This document shows positions 1 through 8,210 of a stretch of 64,000 nucleotides of DNA, one piece after another. The stretch comes from Arthrobacter sp. 24S4-2 (GTDB lineage: Bacteria; Actinomycetota; Actinomycetes; Actinomycetales; Micrococcaceae), in NCBI RefSeq assembly GCF_005280255.1, contig NZ_CP040018.1, positions 2,046,001 to 2,110,000 of the forward strand, in the 5' to 3' direction. The stretch's first letter is position 1. Each line of letters begins with the position of its first letter. The position numbers were made by a program, and so were the translations under genes. The notes beneath the pieces were generated by a model. It saw nothing but the letters and a program-made list of their open reading frames with translations. It was not told the DNA's origin and did no database searches.

Positions 1-46
1 CGCCGCCACCGGCACTGCCACAGCCGGACTGGGGGACGCGAAGTGA
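1..46 (+). CDS. C-terminal tail of an upstream gene (partial)
   Basis: The window opens inside a gene. Reading codons from base 2 gives a 14-residue tail (AATGTATAGLGDAK) ending in TGA at 44-46. That stop overlaps the GTG start of the next gene (GTGA). The overlap and the riboflavin genes that follow suggest riboflavin synthase (ribE) or another rib gene, but too little sequence is present to identify it. Confidence 0.4.
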   Translation, partial: AATGTATAGLGDAK

Positions 47-804
47 ACCAGCTCAAGCACACCCCCGAAGTCCACACTCCGGAACTGCGCGCTCCCGAAC
101 TGCACACTCCCGACGTGCATGCCGAAGGACTCCCGGCTGGGGCCAGGACCGGCCTTGACCGGATCGAAGACGCCGTCCGCGCAATGGCTGCCGGCCTTCC
201 GGTCCTGGTGGTGGACAACGAGGACCGCGAAAACGAGGGCGACATCATTTTCGCCGCCCAGCATGCCACCCCCGCCCTGATGGGCTGGACGGTCCGGTAC
301 AGCTCCGGGGTGATCTGCGTGCCGCTCGACGGCGCCCGGGCCGACGCCCTGCTGCTGCCGCCGATGGTTGAAGTCAACGAGGACTCCAAGGGCACCGCGT
401 ACACGGTGTCCTGCGATGCCGCCGTCGGAGTCAGCACCGGAATCTCCGCAACGGACCGGGCCCTCACGGCCCGCGTGCTGGCGGACCCCGGGAGCCGTCC
501 GGGATCGATCACCCGCCCCGGGCATGTTTTCCCGCTTCGGGCCGTTAACGGTGGAGTGCGTGAACGTCCGGGCCACACCGAAGCGGCCGTGGACCTGTGC
601 CGGCTGGCCGGATTGGAACCTGTGGGCGTGATCGCGGAGGTTGTGTACGACAACGGAGAGATGATGCGACTGGACGGTCTTCGCGGCTTTGCTGCAGAAC
701 ACGGTTGCCCCCTGATCTCAATCGAAGACCTGGTGGCCTACCTTGAAGCAGCGCAGCCCGGCGGGCAGGCAACGGTCCCGGCAGGGAAAGAGGAGATACG
801 ATGA
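43..804 (+). CDS. ribB: 3,4-dihydroxy-2-butanone 4-phosphate synthase
   Basis: RibB converts ribulose 5-phosphate to formate and 3,4-dihydroxy-2-butanone 4-phosphate, the four-carbon precursor of riboflavin. The 253-aa protein has a 35-residue His/Pro/Glu-rich leader and then the full family core, including the acidic metal- and substrate-binding motif DNEDRENEGD near residue 60 and RPGHVFPLRA followed by GHTEAAVDL near 160-185. The GTG start at 43 is used because it overlaps the previous stop. The stop overlaps the ribA start by four bases (ATGA). In many actinobacteria this enzyme is the N-terminal half of a fused RibBA; here the two halves are separate, translationally coupled genes. Confidence 0.95.
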   Translation: MNQLKHTPEVHTPELRAPELHTPDVHAEGLPAGARTGLDRIEDAVRAMAAGLPVLVVDNEDRENEGDIIFAAQHATPALMGWTVRYSSGVICVPLDGARADALLLPPMVEVNEDSKGTAYTVSCDAAVGVSTGISATDRALTARVLADPGSRPGSITRPGHVFPLRAVNGGVRERPGHTEAAVDLCRLAGLEPVGVIAEVVYDNGEMMRLDGLRGFAAEHGCPLISIEDLVAYLEAAQPGGQATVPAGKEEIR

Positions 805-1514
805 CGGCTTCAGAGGCACGAAACGACGTAAGGGCCGGCCGCGGGACGCACCCTGTGAGCGGCGGGCCCATTGTCCAGCTGCCCAGCGAATTCGGGGACT
901 TCGTGGCGCAGGCGTGGACGGACCTGGTCACCGGCGCCGAGCACCTCGCGGTCAGTTCACCTCTTCCGCCTGTGCACGGCAAGGCCCCGCTGGTGCGACT
1001 GCACTCGGAATGCCTGACCGGAGACGTCTTTGGCTCCTACCGCTGCGATTGCGGCGAACAGCTGGCCTACGCCCTCGAGAAGATCAGCGAGGAAGGCGGC
1101 ACCCTGCTGTACCTGCGCGGACAGGAAGGCCGCGGCATCGGCCTGGCCAACAAGATCAAGGCCTATGCCCTGCAGGAAGCCGGCTTCGACACCGTGGAAG
1201 CCAACGAGCAGCTGGGCCTGCCGGTTGATGCGCGCTGCTACAAGGCCGCGGCCCAGATCCTGGCCGAGCTGGGACTTCATGAAGTCCGCCTGCTGAGCAA
1301 CAACCCGGACAAGCAGAACCGGCTGGCGGACGCCGGTGTCACGGTAGTGGAAATGATTCCCACCGAGGTTCCCTCGCGCGAACAGAACATCCGCTACCTG
1401 CAGACCAAAAAGGACCGGATGGACCACCGGCTCGTCCTGGATACCCAGGCGGCGGAACCGGTGACGGCGCTGCCGTCGCCCGGCCAGGGTCCCTTCCAGC
1501 ACGAACAAGACTAA
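801..1514 (+). CDS. ribA: GTP cyclohydrolase II
   Basis: RibA opens the imidazole ring of GTP in the first committed step of riboflavin synthesis. The 237-aa protein shows the zinc-binding cysteines in SECLTGDVFGSYRCDCG (about residues 74-90), the catalytic stretch LRGQEGRGIGL with the following KIKAYALQ, and the nucleotide-binding NNPDKQ. The ATG at 801 lies in the stop of ribB (ATGA), so the two genes are coupled. About 45 residues precede the conserved core; the last 20 or so residues are not conserved in character. ribH follows after 48 bp. Confidence 0.95.
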   Translation: MTASEARNDVRAGRGTHPVSGGPIVQLPSEFGDFVAQAWTDLVTGAEHLAVSSPLPPVHGKAPLVRLHSECLTGDVFGSYRCDCGEQLAYALEKISEEGGTLLYLRGQEGRGIGLANKIKAYALQEAGFDTVEANEQLGLPVDARCYKAAAQILAELGLHEVRLLSNNPDKQNRLADAGVTVVEMIPTEVPSREQNIRYLQTKKDRMDHRLVLDTQAAEPVTALPSPGQGPFQHEQD

Positions 1515-1562
1515 GTCAGTACTGACAAGCCTGACCAAAAGAAACGAACCAGGAGACATTAG

Positions 1563-2048
1563 ATGAGTGGACACGGCGCACCGGAGATTGACCTCACAAC
1601 CCTCAACCCGGAGGAGACGTCACAGCTGAAGCTGGCCATCGTGGCTGCCAGCTGGCACACCCAAATCATGGACGGGCTGCTGGACGGCGCCCTCCGCGCC
1701 GCGAAGGACGCCGGCATCAGCGAACCCACCGTGCTGCGGGTTCCGGGCAGCTTCGAGCTCCCCGTGGCCGCTGCCCGGCTTGCCAAGCACTTCGACGCCG
1801 TCGTGGCGCTCGGCGTCGTAATCCGCGGCGGAACCCCGCACTTCGAATACGTCTGTGAGGCGGCCACAATGGGCCTGACGGACGTCAGCGTCAACACCGG
1901 CGTGCCAGTTGGCTTCGGCGTCCTCACGTGCGATACCGAACAGCAGGGCCTGGACCGCGCCGGCCTGCCCGGTTCCTCGGAGGACAAGGGCCACGAGGCC
2001 GTTACCGCAGCTCTTGCCACCGCCGTGACCCTGAAGCAGTACAGCTAA
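1563..2048 (+). CDS. ribH: 6,7-dimethyl-8-ribityllumazine synthase
   Basis: RibH condenses the RibB product with 5-amino-6-ribitylamino-uracil to make lumazine, the immediate riboflavin precursor. The 161-aa length is normal. Visible family features are AASWHTQIMDGLL near the N-terminus, VPGSFELPVAA, VIRGGTPHFEYVC with the catalytic histidine, and GVLTCDTEQQGLDRAG. An AGGAGA ribosome site lies a few bases before ATG 1563. It closes the rib transcription unit; the his genes begin about 120 bp downstream. Confidence 0.96.
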   Translation: MSGHGAPEIDLTTLNPEETSQLKLAIVAASWHTQIMDGLLDGALRAAKDAGISEPTVLRVPGSFELPVAAARLAKHFDAVVALGVVIRGGTPHFEYVCEAATMGLTDVSVNTGVPVGFGVLTCDTEQQGLDRAGLPGSSEDKGHEAVTAALATAVTLKQYS

Positions 2049-2169
2049 GGGACCCCTTGCTTGCTCCGGTCCTGTGTTGCTGTTGGTTGCAGTGTCTTGC
2101 CTCACATCCACGCCGTCATGGAACGGCCCGAGAGGCGGGGTCAGGCCCGGAGCAAGTAGGCTGGAGGGC

Positions 2170-2433
2170 GTGAAGAATTTCGAGACGCTGTTCGCAGAAC
2201 TGAGTGAGAAGGCAGCCACCCGCCCGGCAGGCTCCCGCACCGTCGCAGAATTGGAGTCCGGAGTCCACGGCATCGGCAAGAAGGTCGTGGAGGAAGCCGC
2301 CGAAGTGTGGATGGCTGCCGAGTACGAATCCGATGAAGCGGCAGCCGAGGAGATCTCCCAGCTCCTGTACCACCTGCAGGTTCTGATGCTCGCCAAAGGA
2401 CTCACCCTGGAAGACGTCTACAAGCATCTGTAG
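2170..2433 (+). CDS. hisE: Phosphoribosyl-ATP pyrophosphatase
   Basis: HisE hydrolyses phosphoribosyl-ATP to phosphoribosyl-AMP in histidine synthesis. The GTG at 2170 gives an 87-aa protein of normal family length beginning VKNFETLFAELSEK. An earlier in-frame start at 2074 would add 32 low-complexity residues and is rejected. The helical metal-binding motif GKKVVEEAAEVWMAA and the C-terminal EEISQLLYHLQVLML are typical of the all-alpha NTP pyrophosphatase fold. hisG follows after 58 bp, the usual actinobacterial hisE-hisG order. Confidence 0.94.
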   Translation: MKNFETLFAELSEKAATRPAGSRTVAELESGVHGIGKKVVEEAAEVWMAAEYESDEAAAEEISQLLYHLQVLMLAKGLTLEDVYKHL

Positions 2434-2491
2434 CCATGCGCTGCGTGGCCGATTGCCTGTAACCAAAACTTCCTAACCCAGAAAGACCCCC

Positions 2492-3352
2492 ATGCTGCGA
2501 GTTGCCGTCCCCAATAAGGGATCCCTGTCCGAAGCGGCTTCGGCCATGCTGTCCGAAGCCGGCTACCGCCAGCGCCGCGATACCCGCGAGCTGGTCATGG
2601 TGGATCCTGACAACGACATTGAATTCTTCTTCCTCCGCCCGCGTGACATCGCCGTCTACGTCGGCCGGGGAACGCTCGACGTCGGGATCACCGGCCGCGA
2701 CCTGCTGCTGGACGCCGAGGTGGAAGCGGAAGAGCTGCTGCCGCTGGGTTTCGCCGCCTCAACGTTCCGCTTCGCCGGCCCCGTGGGCGATTTCTCCACG
2801 GTTGAACAGCTCGAAGGCAAACGCCTGGCCACCAGCTACGACGGCCTCCTGCGCGGCTTCCTCGCCGAACGCGGCGTCAACGCCAAAGTTGTCCGGCTGG
2901 ACGGTGCCGTCGAGTCATCGGTGCGGCTCGGCGTCGCGGATGCGATTGCCGACGTCGTCGAAACCGGCAACACGCTCAAGGCCGCCGGGATGGAAATCTT
3001 CGGTGAACCGATCCTCAAATCGGAGGCCGTGCTGATCCGCCGCACCGGCCAGGGCGGTGCCGCGAACGGCACGGCCAAGGAGATCGAAGTGCTGATCCGC
3101 CGCCTGCAGGGCGTGCTGGTGGCCCGGCAGTATGTCCTGATGGACTACGACATCCGCAAGGAACTCGTGGAGCAGGCCGCCGCGCTGACCCCCGGACTGG
3201 AATCACCCACGGTCTCCCCGCTGCGCGATTCGGACTGGGTTGCCGTGCGTTCCATGGTCCCCAAGAAGGAAACCAACCGGATCATGGACGAGCTCTACGA
3301 CCTCGGTGCCCGCGCCATCCTGGTCAGCAGCATCCACGCCTGCCGGATCTGA
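2492..3352 (+). CDS. hisG: ATP phosphoribosyltransferase (long form)
   Basis: HisG catalyses the first, feedback-controlled step of histidine synthesis, joining ATP and PRPP. The 286-aa length is the long form with a C-terminal regulatory ACT-like domain. The start MLRVAVPNKG is canonical; GVADAIADVVETGNTL is the PRPP-binding segment, and the C-terminal half (after about residue 210) is the histidine-sensing domain. Because the C-terminal domain is present, no HisZ partner is required. Confidence 0.96.
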   Translation: MLRVAVPNKGSLSEAASAMLSEAGYRQRRDTRELVMVDPDNDIEFFFLRPRDIAVYVGRGTLDVGITGRDLLLDAEVEAEELLPLGFAASTFRFAGPVGDFSTVEQLEGKRLATSYDGLLRGFLAERGVNAKVVRLDGAVESSVRLGVADAIADVVETGNTLKAAGMEIFGEPILKSEAVLIRRTGQGGAANGTAKEIEVLIRRLQGVLVARQYVLMDYDIRKELVEQAAALTPGLESPTVSPLRDSDWVAVRSMVPKKETNRIMDELYDLGARAILVSSIHACRI

Positions 3353-3412
3353 GCCGGGCCCCTATCCAGAGGCCTTCCCGAATCTCCCTCCAGCGAACCT
3401 TCAGGAGTAATC

Positions 3413-4189
3413 ATGGCTGTAGCAGTGCGCGTCATTCCGTGCCTGGACGTTGATGCCGGCCGCGTGGTCAAGGGCATCAACTTCGAAGGCCTCAGGGACG
3501 CCGGCGACCCCGTTGAGCTGGCTCACCGGTACGACAACGGCGGGGCCGACGAACTGACGTTCCTGGATGTGACCGCGTCGTCGGGCAATCGTGAGACCAC
3601 CTTCGACGTCGTCCGCCGCACCGCCGAGGAAGTCTTCATCCCGCTGACTGTCGGGGGTGGTGTCCGGGGCGTGTCCGAGGTGGACAAGCTCCTGCGCTGC
3701 GGGGCGGACAAGGCCTCCATCAACACGGCGGCCGTCGCCCGGCCCGACGTCATCGACGAAATCACCCGGCACTTCGGATCGCAGGTGCTGGTGCTCTCCC
3801 TGGATGCCCGGCGCACCCGCCCCGGATCCGAGCCCACGGCGTCGGGTTTTGAAGTGACCACTCACGGCGGCCGGCAGGGGACCGGGATCGACGCCATCGC
3901 CTGGGCACGGGAAGCCGCGGACCGGGGCGTCGGCGAAATCCTGCTGAACTCCATTGACGCCGACGGCACCAAGGACGGCTTCGACCTCGAGCTGATCCGC
4001 CTGGTGCGTGCCGCCGTCAAGGTGCCCATCATCGCGTCCGGCGGTGCCGGCAAGCCCGAACACTTCCCGCCCGCCGTCGCAGCCGGGGCGGACGCTGTAC
4101 TGGCGGCGTCGATCTTCCACTTCGGGCCGGTCGACATGATTTCGCAGGTTAAGACCGCCATCCGCGAAGCGGGTTTCGAAGTGCGCTAG
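3413..4189 (+). CDS. hisF: Imidazole glycerol phosphate synthase, cyclase subunit
   Basis: HisF is the TIM-barrel cyclase that makes imidazole-glycerol phosphate and AICAR from PRFAR with ammonia from HisH. The 258-aa protein starts MAVAVRVIPCLDVDAGRVVKG, which contains the N-terminal catalytic aspartate, and carries LTVGGGVRG and IIASGGAGKPEHF phosphate-binding loops plus the second catalytic aspartate in LLNSIDADGTKDGFD. An AGGAGT ribosome site precedes ATG 3413. A strong hairpin follows immediately, so hisF ends this transcription unit; hisH and hisA are not in the window. Confidence 0.96.
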   Translation: MAVAVRVIPCLDVDAGRVVKGINFEGLRDAGDPVELAHRYDNGGADELTFLDVTASSGNRETTFDVVRRTAEEVFIPLTVGGGVRGVSEVDKLLRCGADKASINTAAVARPDVIDEITRHFGSQVLVLSLDARRTRPGSEPTASGFEVTTHGGRQGTGIDAIAWAREAADRGVGEILLNSIDADGTKDGFDLELIRLVRAAVKVPIIASGGAGKPEHFPPAVAAGADAVLAASIFHFGPVDMISQVKTAIREAGFEVR

Positions 4190-4200
4190 CCGTTAACTAA

Positions 4201-4260
4201 AAACGCGGGGCCACCTGCGCATCATCCTTTGACCGGATGGCGCCAGGTGGCTCCGCGTTT
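4201..4260. terminator. Long stem-loop terminator between convergent genes
   Basis: AAACGCGG (4201-4208) plus GCCACCTG (4210-4217) pair with CAGGTGGC (4244-4251) plus CCGCGTTT (4253-4260), giving a 16-bp stem with one bulge. A tracts and T tracts flank it on both sides, so it can work for hisF on the + strand and for the oppositely oriented gene downstream. Confidence 0.85.
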
Positions 4261-4306
4261 CCCGTTAAAGTGCGTTTCCCCTTAGTAGGCTTAATAGGGG
4301 AGGGTT

Positions 4307-4951
4307 TTAGAGCCCGACTTCGGCTGACTGCAGAAGCGCGACGGCGTCAGGCTGGCCTTCGAAGGTAACCAGGGCATGGCGGGTCCGGCCATGGGCGTGC
4401 ATCAGCAGCTCGCCCGGCTCGCCCACAATGGCCACCGACACGGGAGCGCGCTTGGCGACATGGCGGGGACCCGACGGTCGCACCAGGACAATGCCCAGGT
4501 CCACGCCGCGGTACAGGATGGCAGCACGCTTGACGAGTTCGTCCCACAGGGCGTCTGAATACTCCTCGTCCAGGGCCCGCGGCGCCCAGCGGTCCACGGC
4601 ACGGCGCACGTCCTCGGTGTGCACGAAATACTCGATCAGGTTGGAGCTCTCGGCCAGGGCCCTGATCCTCAGCGGCGACAGTGCCGGCGGACCGCCGCGG
4701 AAGGTATTGACCAGCCGGGTGTAGTCCTCCGGGGTCTTGAGTTTGGCGGCCAGCTTCGCGGTGGCCTCGTCGGAGGCTTTGGCCAGGCTCTTGATGATCA
4801 GGCCAAGGCCCACACCGGCCTTGCGTTCGCGCAGGTAAAGGTGCGCGGCGAGGTCGCGGGTACGCCAGCCGCGGCAAAGCGTGGGGGAGTCAGGACCGGC
4901 CGCCAACAGGGTTTCGGCCAGGACTTCTCGGGACGGATCGACGAAATGCAT
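4307..4951 (-). CDS. TIGR03085-family (maleylpyruvate isomerase-like, DinB fold) protein
   Basis: The 214-aa protein (MHFVDPSREVLAETLLAAGP...) belongs by pattern to the actinobacterial TIGR03085 family, related to mycothiol-dependent maleylpyruvate isomerases. Typical features are LCRGWRTRDLAAHLYLRER near residue 25-43, SNLIEYFVHTEDVRRA near 103-117 and VAIVGEPGELLMHAHGR near the end. ATG at 4951 was chosen; the frame is open further upstream but only encodes low-complexity sequence antisense to hisI. The family usually sits beside hisI, as here, but its substrate is unknown. Confidence 0.85.
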   Translation of the reverse strand: MHFVDPSREVLAETLLAAGPDSPTLCRGWRTRDLAAHLYLRERKAGVGLGLIIKSLAKASDEATAKLAAKLKTPEDYTRLVNTFRGGPPALSPLRIRALAESSNLIEYFVHTEDVRRAVDRWAPRALDEEYSDALWDELVKRAAILYRGVDLGIVLVRPSGPRHVAKRAPVSVAIVGEPGELLMHAHGRTRHALVTFEGQPDAVALLQSAEVGL

Positions 4952-5051
4952 CACTTGTGAAACTAGCACGAGAGGCCTCGTGTTGCGCAGTGGACCCGCT
5001 GCGAATATCGAGCTGATCGTCACACTGCCGTGAGGCACTAGACTTGGTCTG

Positions 5052-5507
5052 ATGTCTGAGCAGCCTGCCCCCGCCCCAGTACCCGTTTCGGCGCCCGTTG
5101 CGGCACCCGATGCCGGGCCGATTTCGGCGCCTGCTGCCGCACAGGATGGCAGAGTGCTTCCTGCCGAGGTGGCGGCGGCGCTCAAGCGTGACAGCGCCGG
5201 GCTGGTTGCCGCCGTCGTGCAGCAGTTCGACACCAATGAGGTGCTTATGTTGGGCTGGATGGACGACGAAGCGCTGCGGCGCACCATGACCACAGGGCGT
5301 GTGACGTTCTACTCCCGCTCCCGCCAGGAATACTGGCGCAAGGGCGACACCTCCGGCCACGTGCAATGGGTCAAGTCCGTTGCACTGGACTGCGACGGCG
5401 ACGCCCTGCTTGTCCGCGTCGACCAAGTGGGCGCGGCCTGCCACACGGGCACCCGGACGTGCTTCGACGGCCGCGGGCTTTCCGTGGTTTCCGGCAACGC
5501 CGGCTAG
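5052..5507 (+). CDS. hisI: Phosphoribosyl-AMP cyclohydrolase
   Basis: HisI opens the adenine ring of phosphoribosyl-AMP, the third step of histidine synthesis. The 151-aa protein has an Ala/Pro-rich N-terminal extension of about 35 residues and then the conserved core: LMLGWMDDEAL, VTFYSRSRQEYWRKGDTSGH, the magnesium-binding aspartates DCDGDALL, and the zinc-binding cysteines in AACHTGTRTCF. The extension looks like a disordered leader. It diverges from the TIGR03085 gene across a short promoter region (4952-5051). trpE follows after 90 bp. Confidence 0.95.
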   Translation: MSEQPAPAPVPVSAPVAAPDAGPISAPAAAQDGRVLPAEVAAALKRDSAGLVAAVVQQFDTNEVLMLGWMDDEALRRTMTTGRVTFYSRSRQEYWRKGDTSGHVQWVKSVALDCDGDALLVRVDQVGAACHTGTRTCFDGRGLSVVSGNAG

Positions 5508-5597
5508 CACATCCCTTGGCAGGTGCCGGCGGAAGACGCCGGACACCCACCCCACACGATTCAGGCACCACTCAAGAACAGGCGGATCACCATAGCC

Positions 5598-7205
5598 ATG
5601 CAGGACCTTGGAATCATCAGCCCGGGCCTCGAAGAATTCCGGGAACTCGCCAGCCACAGCCGCGTCATCCCCGTCCGGCTCAAGGTACTGGCCGACGCCG
5701 AGACGCCCATCGGGCTGTACCGGAAGCTGGCCAACGGCCAGCCCGGCACGTTCCTGATGGAATCCGCTGCAGTGGGCGGGGCGTGGTCCCGCTATTCCTT
5801 CATCGGCGCCAAATCGCGCGCCACCCTGACCACGAAGGACGGCCAGGCGTACTGGCTGGGCCAGCCGCCTGCGGGCGTGCCCGTCGACGGCAACCCCGTG
5901 GATGCCATCAGGGACACCGTGGAGGCCCTCCGGACCGACCGATTCGACGGCCTGCCGCCCTTCACATCCGGCCTGGTGGGATTCCTCGGCTGGGAGACAG
6001 TCCGGCACTGGGAGAAGCTCACCAGCCCGCCCGAAGACGACCTTCAGCTGCCCGAACTGGCCCTGAACCTGGTCACCGACATGGCAGTGCACGACAACAT
6101 GGACGGCACCGTCCTGCTGATCGCCAACGCCATCAACTTCGACAACAGCTCCGAGCGGGTCGACGAGGCCTGGCACGACGCCGTGGCGCGGGTCAAGGCG
6201 CTCCTCGCCAGGGTCAGCACGCCTGTTGAACAGCCGATTTCGGTCCTGGAGCCTGCCGCGCTGGACTTTGCCTCCAGCGTCCAGGAGCGCTGGAACGAGC
6301 CCGACTATCTCGCAGCGCTGGACCGCGGCAAGGAAGCGATCGTGGACGGTGAAGTGTTCCAGGTGGTCATTTCACGGCGCTTCGAAATGGAATGCGGGGC
6401 CGACCCGCTGGACGTCTACCGTGTGCTGCGCAACACGAATCCCAGCCCGTACATGTACATCTTCAGCCTCGAAGACGCCGCCGGCCGGCAGTACTCCATC
6501 GTGGGCTCCTCCCCGGAAGCCCTCGTGACGGTCACGGGCGAGGAAGTCATCACGCACCCCATCGCCGGCTCCCGCCCGCGCGGCAAGACCGTGGAGGCGG
6601 ACAAGGCCTTGGCCGAGGAGCTGCTGGCCGACCAGAAGGAGCGCGCCGAGCACCTCATGCTGGTGGACCTCTCCCGCAACGACCTCTCCAAGGTGTGCGT
6701 CGCCGGCACGGTGGACGTCACGCAATTCATGGAAGTGGAGCGGTTCAGCCACATAATGCACCTGGTTTCAACGGTGGTAGGCAAGCTCGCCCCCGCCGCC
6801 AAGGCGTACGACGTCCTCAAAGCCACGTTCCCGGCCGGTACGCTCTCCGGGGCTCCGAAGCCCCGCGCACTGCGGCTCCTCGACGAGCTTGAGCCCCACC
6901 GCCGCGGAATCTACGGCGGCGTGGTGGGGTACCTGGACTTCGCCGGTGACATGGACATGGCCATCGCCATCCGTTCGGCGCTGCTGCGCGAAGGCCGGGC
7001 CTATGTCCAGGCCGGCGGCGGCATTGTGGCCGACTCGGTCAACCCGACGGAAGCCCTGGAAACCGTCAATAAGGCTGCCGCGCCGCTGCGCGCCGTCCAC
7101 ACGGCCGGTTCGCTGCACAACATCACTGCCGACTCCGTTCCGGAGCCGGGAGATGCCACCGGCGGTGGCGCCGGCGCCCCGGCCAGCCAAAGCTCAGGCA
7201 GCTGA
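5598..7205 (+). CDS. trpE: Anthranilate synthase component I
   Basis: TrpE converts chorismate to anthranilate, the first step of tryptophan synthesis, with ammonia from TrpG. ATG 5598 gives 535 aa starting MQDLGIISPGLEEF; an earlier GTG at 5523 adds an implausible leader. The chorismate-binding domain is intact: PIAGSRPRG, LMLVDLSRNDLSKVC, GTLSGAPKPRAL and YVQAGGGIVADS. The last 40 or so residues are a variable Gly/Ala-rich tail. The stop overlaps the next start (TGATG at 7203-7207), so the downstream gene is translationally coupled. Confidence 0.96.
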   Translation: MQDLGIISPGLEEFRELASHSRVIPVRLKVLADAETPIGLYRKLANGQPGTFLMESAAVGGAWSRYSFIGAKSRATLTTKDGQAYWLGQPPAGVPVDGNPVDAIRDTVEALRTDRFDGLPPFTSGLVGFLGWETVRHWEKLTSPPEDDLQLPELALNLVTDMAVHDNMDGTVLLIANAINFDNSSERVDEAWHDAVARVKALLARVSTPVEQPISVLEPAALDFASSVQERWNEPDYLAALDRGKEAIVDGEVFQVVISRRFEMECGADPLDVYRVLRNTNPSPYMYIFSLEDAAGRQYSIVGSSPEALVTVTGEEVITHPIAGSRPRGKTVEADKALAEELLADQKERAEHLMLVDLSRNDLSKVCVAGTVDVTQFMEVERFSHIMHLVSTVVGKLAPAAKAYDVLKATFPAGTLSGAPKPRALRLLDELEPHRRGIYGGVVGYLDFAGDMDMAIAIRSALLREGRAYVQAGGGIVADSVNPTEALETVNKAAAPLRAVHTAGSLHNITADSVPEPGDATGGGAGAPASQSSGS

Positions 7206-7843
7206 TGGCGGTCATGCAGGAAAAAGCGAGCCGGCCGGCCACTAAGCGAACAGGAACACCGGCGTGGGCACGGAAGTCCACGCTGGTCCTGCTCATTGCG
7301 GCCATGGCCCTGGCCGCCTTCGGCACCACGACCCAGACCTGGCTCACCGTCCACCTGGACCCCGCCCAGCTTGGCCAGGCGGTCAACAGCCAGGACGGCC
7401 TCCAGGTGCAGGGCAGCAAGGCGGCCACCACTGTCACCGCCCTCGCCCTCGTGGCGCTGGCTGGCGGCCTGGCTGCCTCGATCGCCGGCCGGATGGCCCG
7501 CTGGGTCATCACTGCGATCATCGTCCTGGCGTCCGCAGGCATCGTGACCGCGGCCGTCACGGTCATGACGGACCCGCTCGCCGCCGCCCAGGGTTCCATC
7601 GCCGCCGCCACCGGGATTACGGGGAGCAGCGTTCAGGTGAGCGTTTCGGCCTTCCCGGCCCTCGCCGTCGTGGCCGGTATCCTGCTGGGGCTGGGCGCCC
7701 TGCTCATCATCCCGGCTGGACGCCACTGGAAGGCCAGGACCAAGTACGACGCCGCGGCCCCCGGCACCCCGGGTGCGCCGGAAGGCCCCGCAGATGAGAT
7801 CGACAGCTGGGACAGGCTGTCGCGGGGCGACGATCCCACGTAG
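7205..7843 (+). CDS. Trp biosynthesis-associated membrane protein (TIGR02234)
   Basis: The 212-aa protein has four hydrophobic segments (about residues 25-47, 72-95, 98-120 and 145-170) and short polar ends, matching the actinobacterial Trp-operon membrane protein family. It starts inside the trpE stop. The conserved place between trpE and trpC suggests a link to tryptophan metabolism or export, but no biochemical role is established for the family. Confidence 0.85.
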   Translation: MAVMQEKASRPATKRTGTPAWARKSTLVLLIAAMALAAFGTTTQTWLTVHLDPAQLGQAVNSQDGLQVQGSKAATTVTALALVALAGGLAASIAGRMARWVITAIIVLASAGIVTAAVTVMTDPLAAAQGSIAAATGITGSSVQVSVSAFPALAVVAGILLGLGALLIIPAGRHWKARTKYDAAAPGTPGAPEGPADEIDSWDRLSRGDDPT

Positions 7844-7920
7844 CCCGCGGGCAGGCCGATGTCCAAGGCGCGGCCAAAAAATGGCAGAATGTAAGCAGTA
7901 TTCATCCTGAGGAGATTTCC

Positions 7921-8208
7921 ATGAGCAAAGCCACTGTTTCCGCATCCAAATCCGCTGCTGCCGAAACCGTCAACACTGGCGTGGACCACAGCGCAGACCT
8001 GGGCCACGGCAACAGCCCGGCAGCCTGGACGTGCGTGATCGTCATGCTGATCGGCGCACTCATCGCGTCCATCGCCTTCGTCATCGCCAGCACGCCCATC
8101 TTCATTGCCGGTGCCGTCGTTATGGTGATCGGCCTGATTGCCGGCTGGATCATGCGCAAGGCCGGCTACGGCGTGGACGGCAGCAAGCTCAAGAACTCCG
8201 GCCACTAG
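7921..8208 (+). CDS. HGxxPAAW-family small membrane protein
   Basis: The 95-aa protein carries the signature HGNSPAAW at residues 29-36 and then two transmembrane helices (about 37-60 and 63-82). GAGGAGA precedes ATG 7921 with good spacing. The family is known by this motif and is commonly found between trpE and trpC in actinobacteria; its function is not known. trpC begins 2 bp after its stop. Confidence 0.88.
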   Translation: MSKATVSASKSAAAETVNTGVDHSADLGHGNSPAAWTCVIVMLIGALIASIAFVIASTPIFIAGAVVMVIGLIAGWIMRKAGYGVDGSKLKNSGH

Positions 8209-8210
8209 CA

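Noticed and set aside
4952..5293. N-terminal extension of the TIGR03085 protein
   Set aside because: The frame stays open but is antisense to hisI and its promoter and encodes Ser/Ala/Gly-rich sequence; ATG 4951 gives the normal family length.
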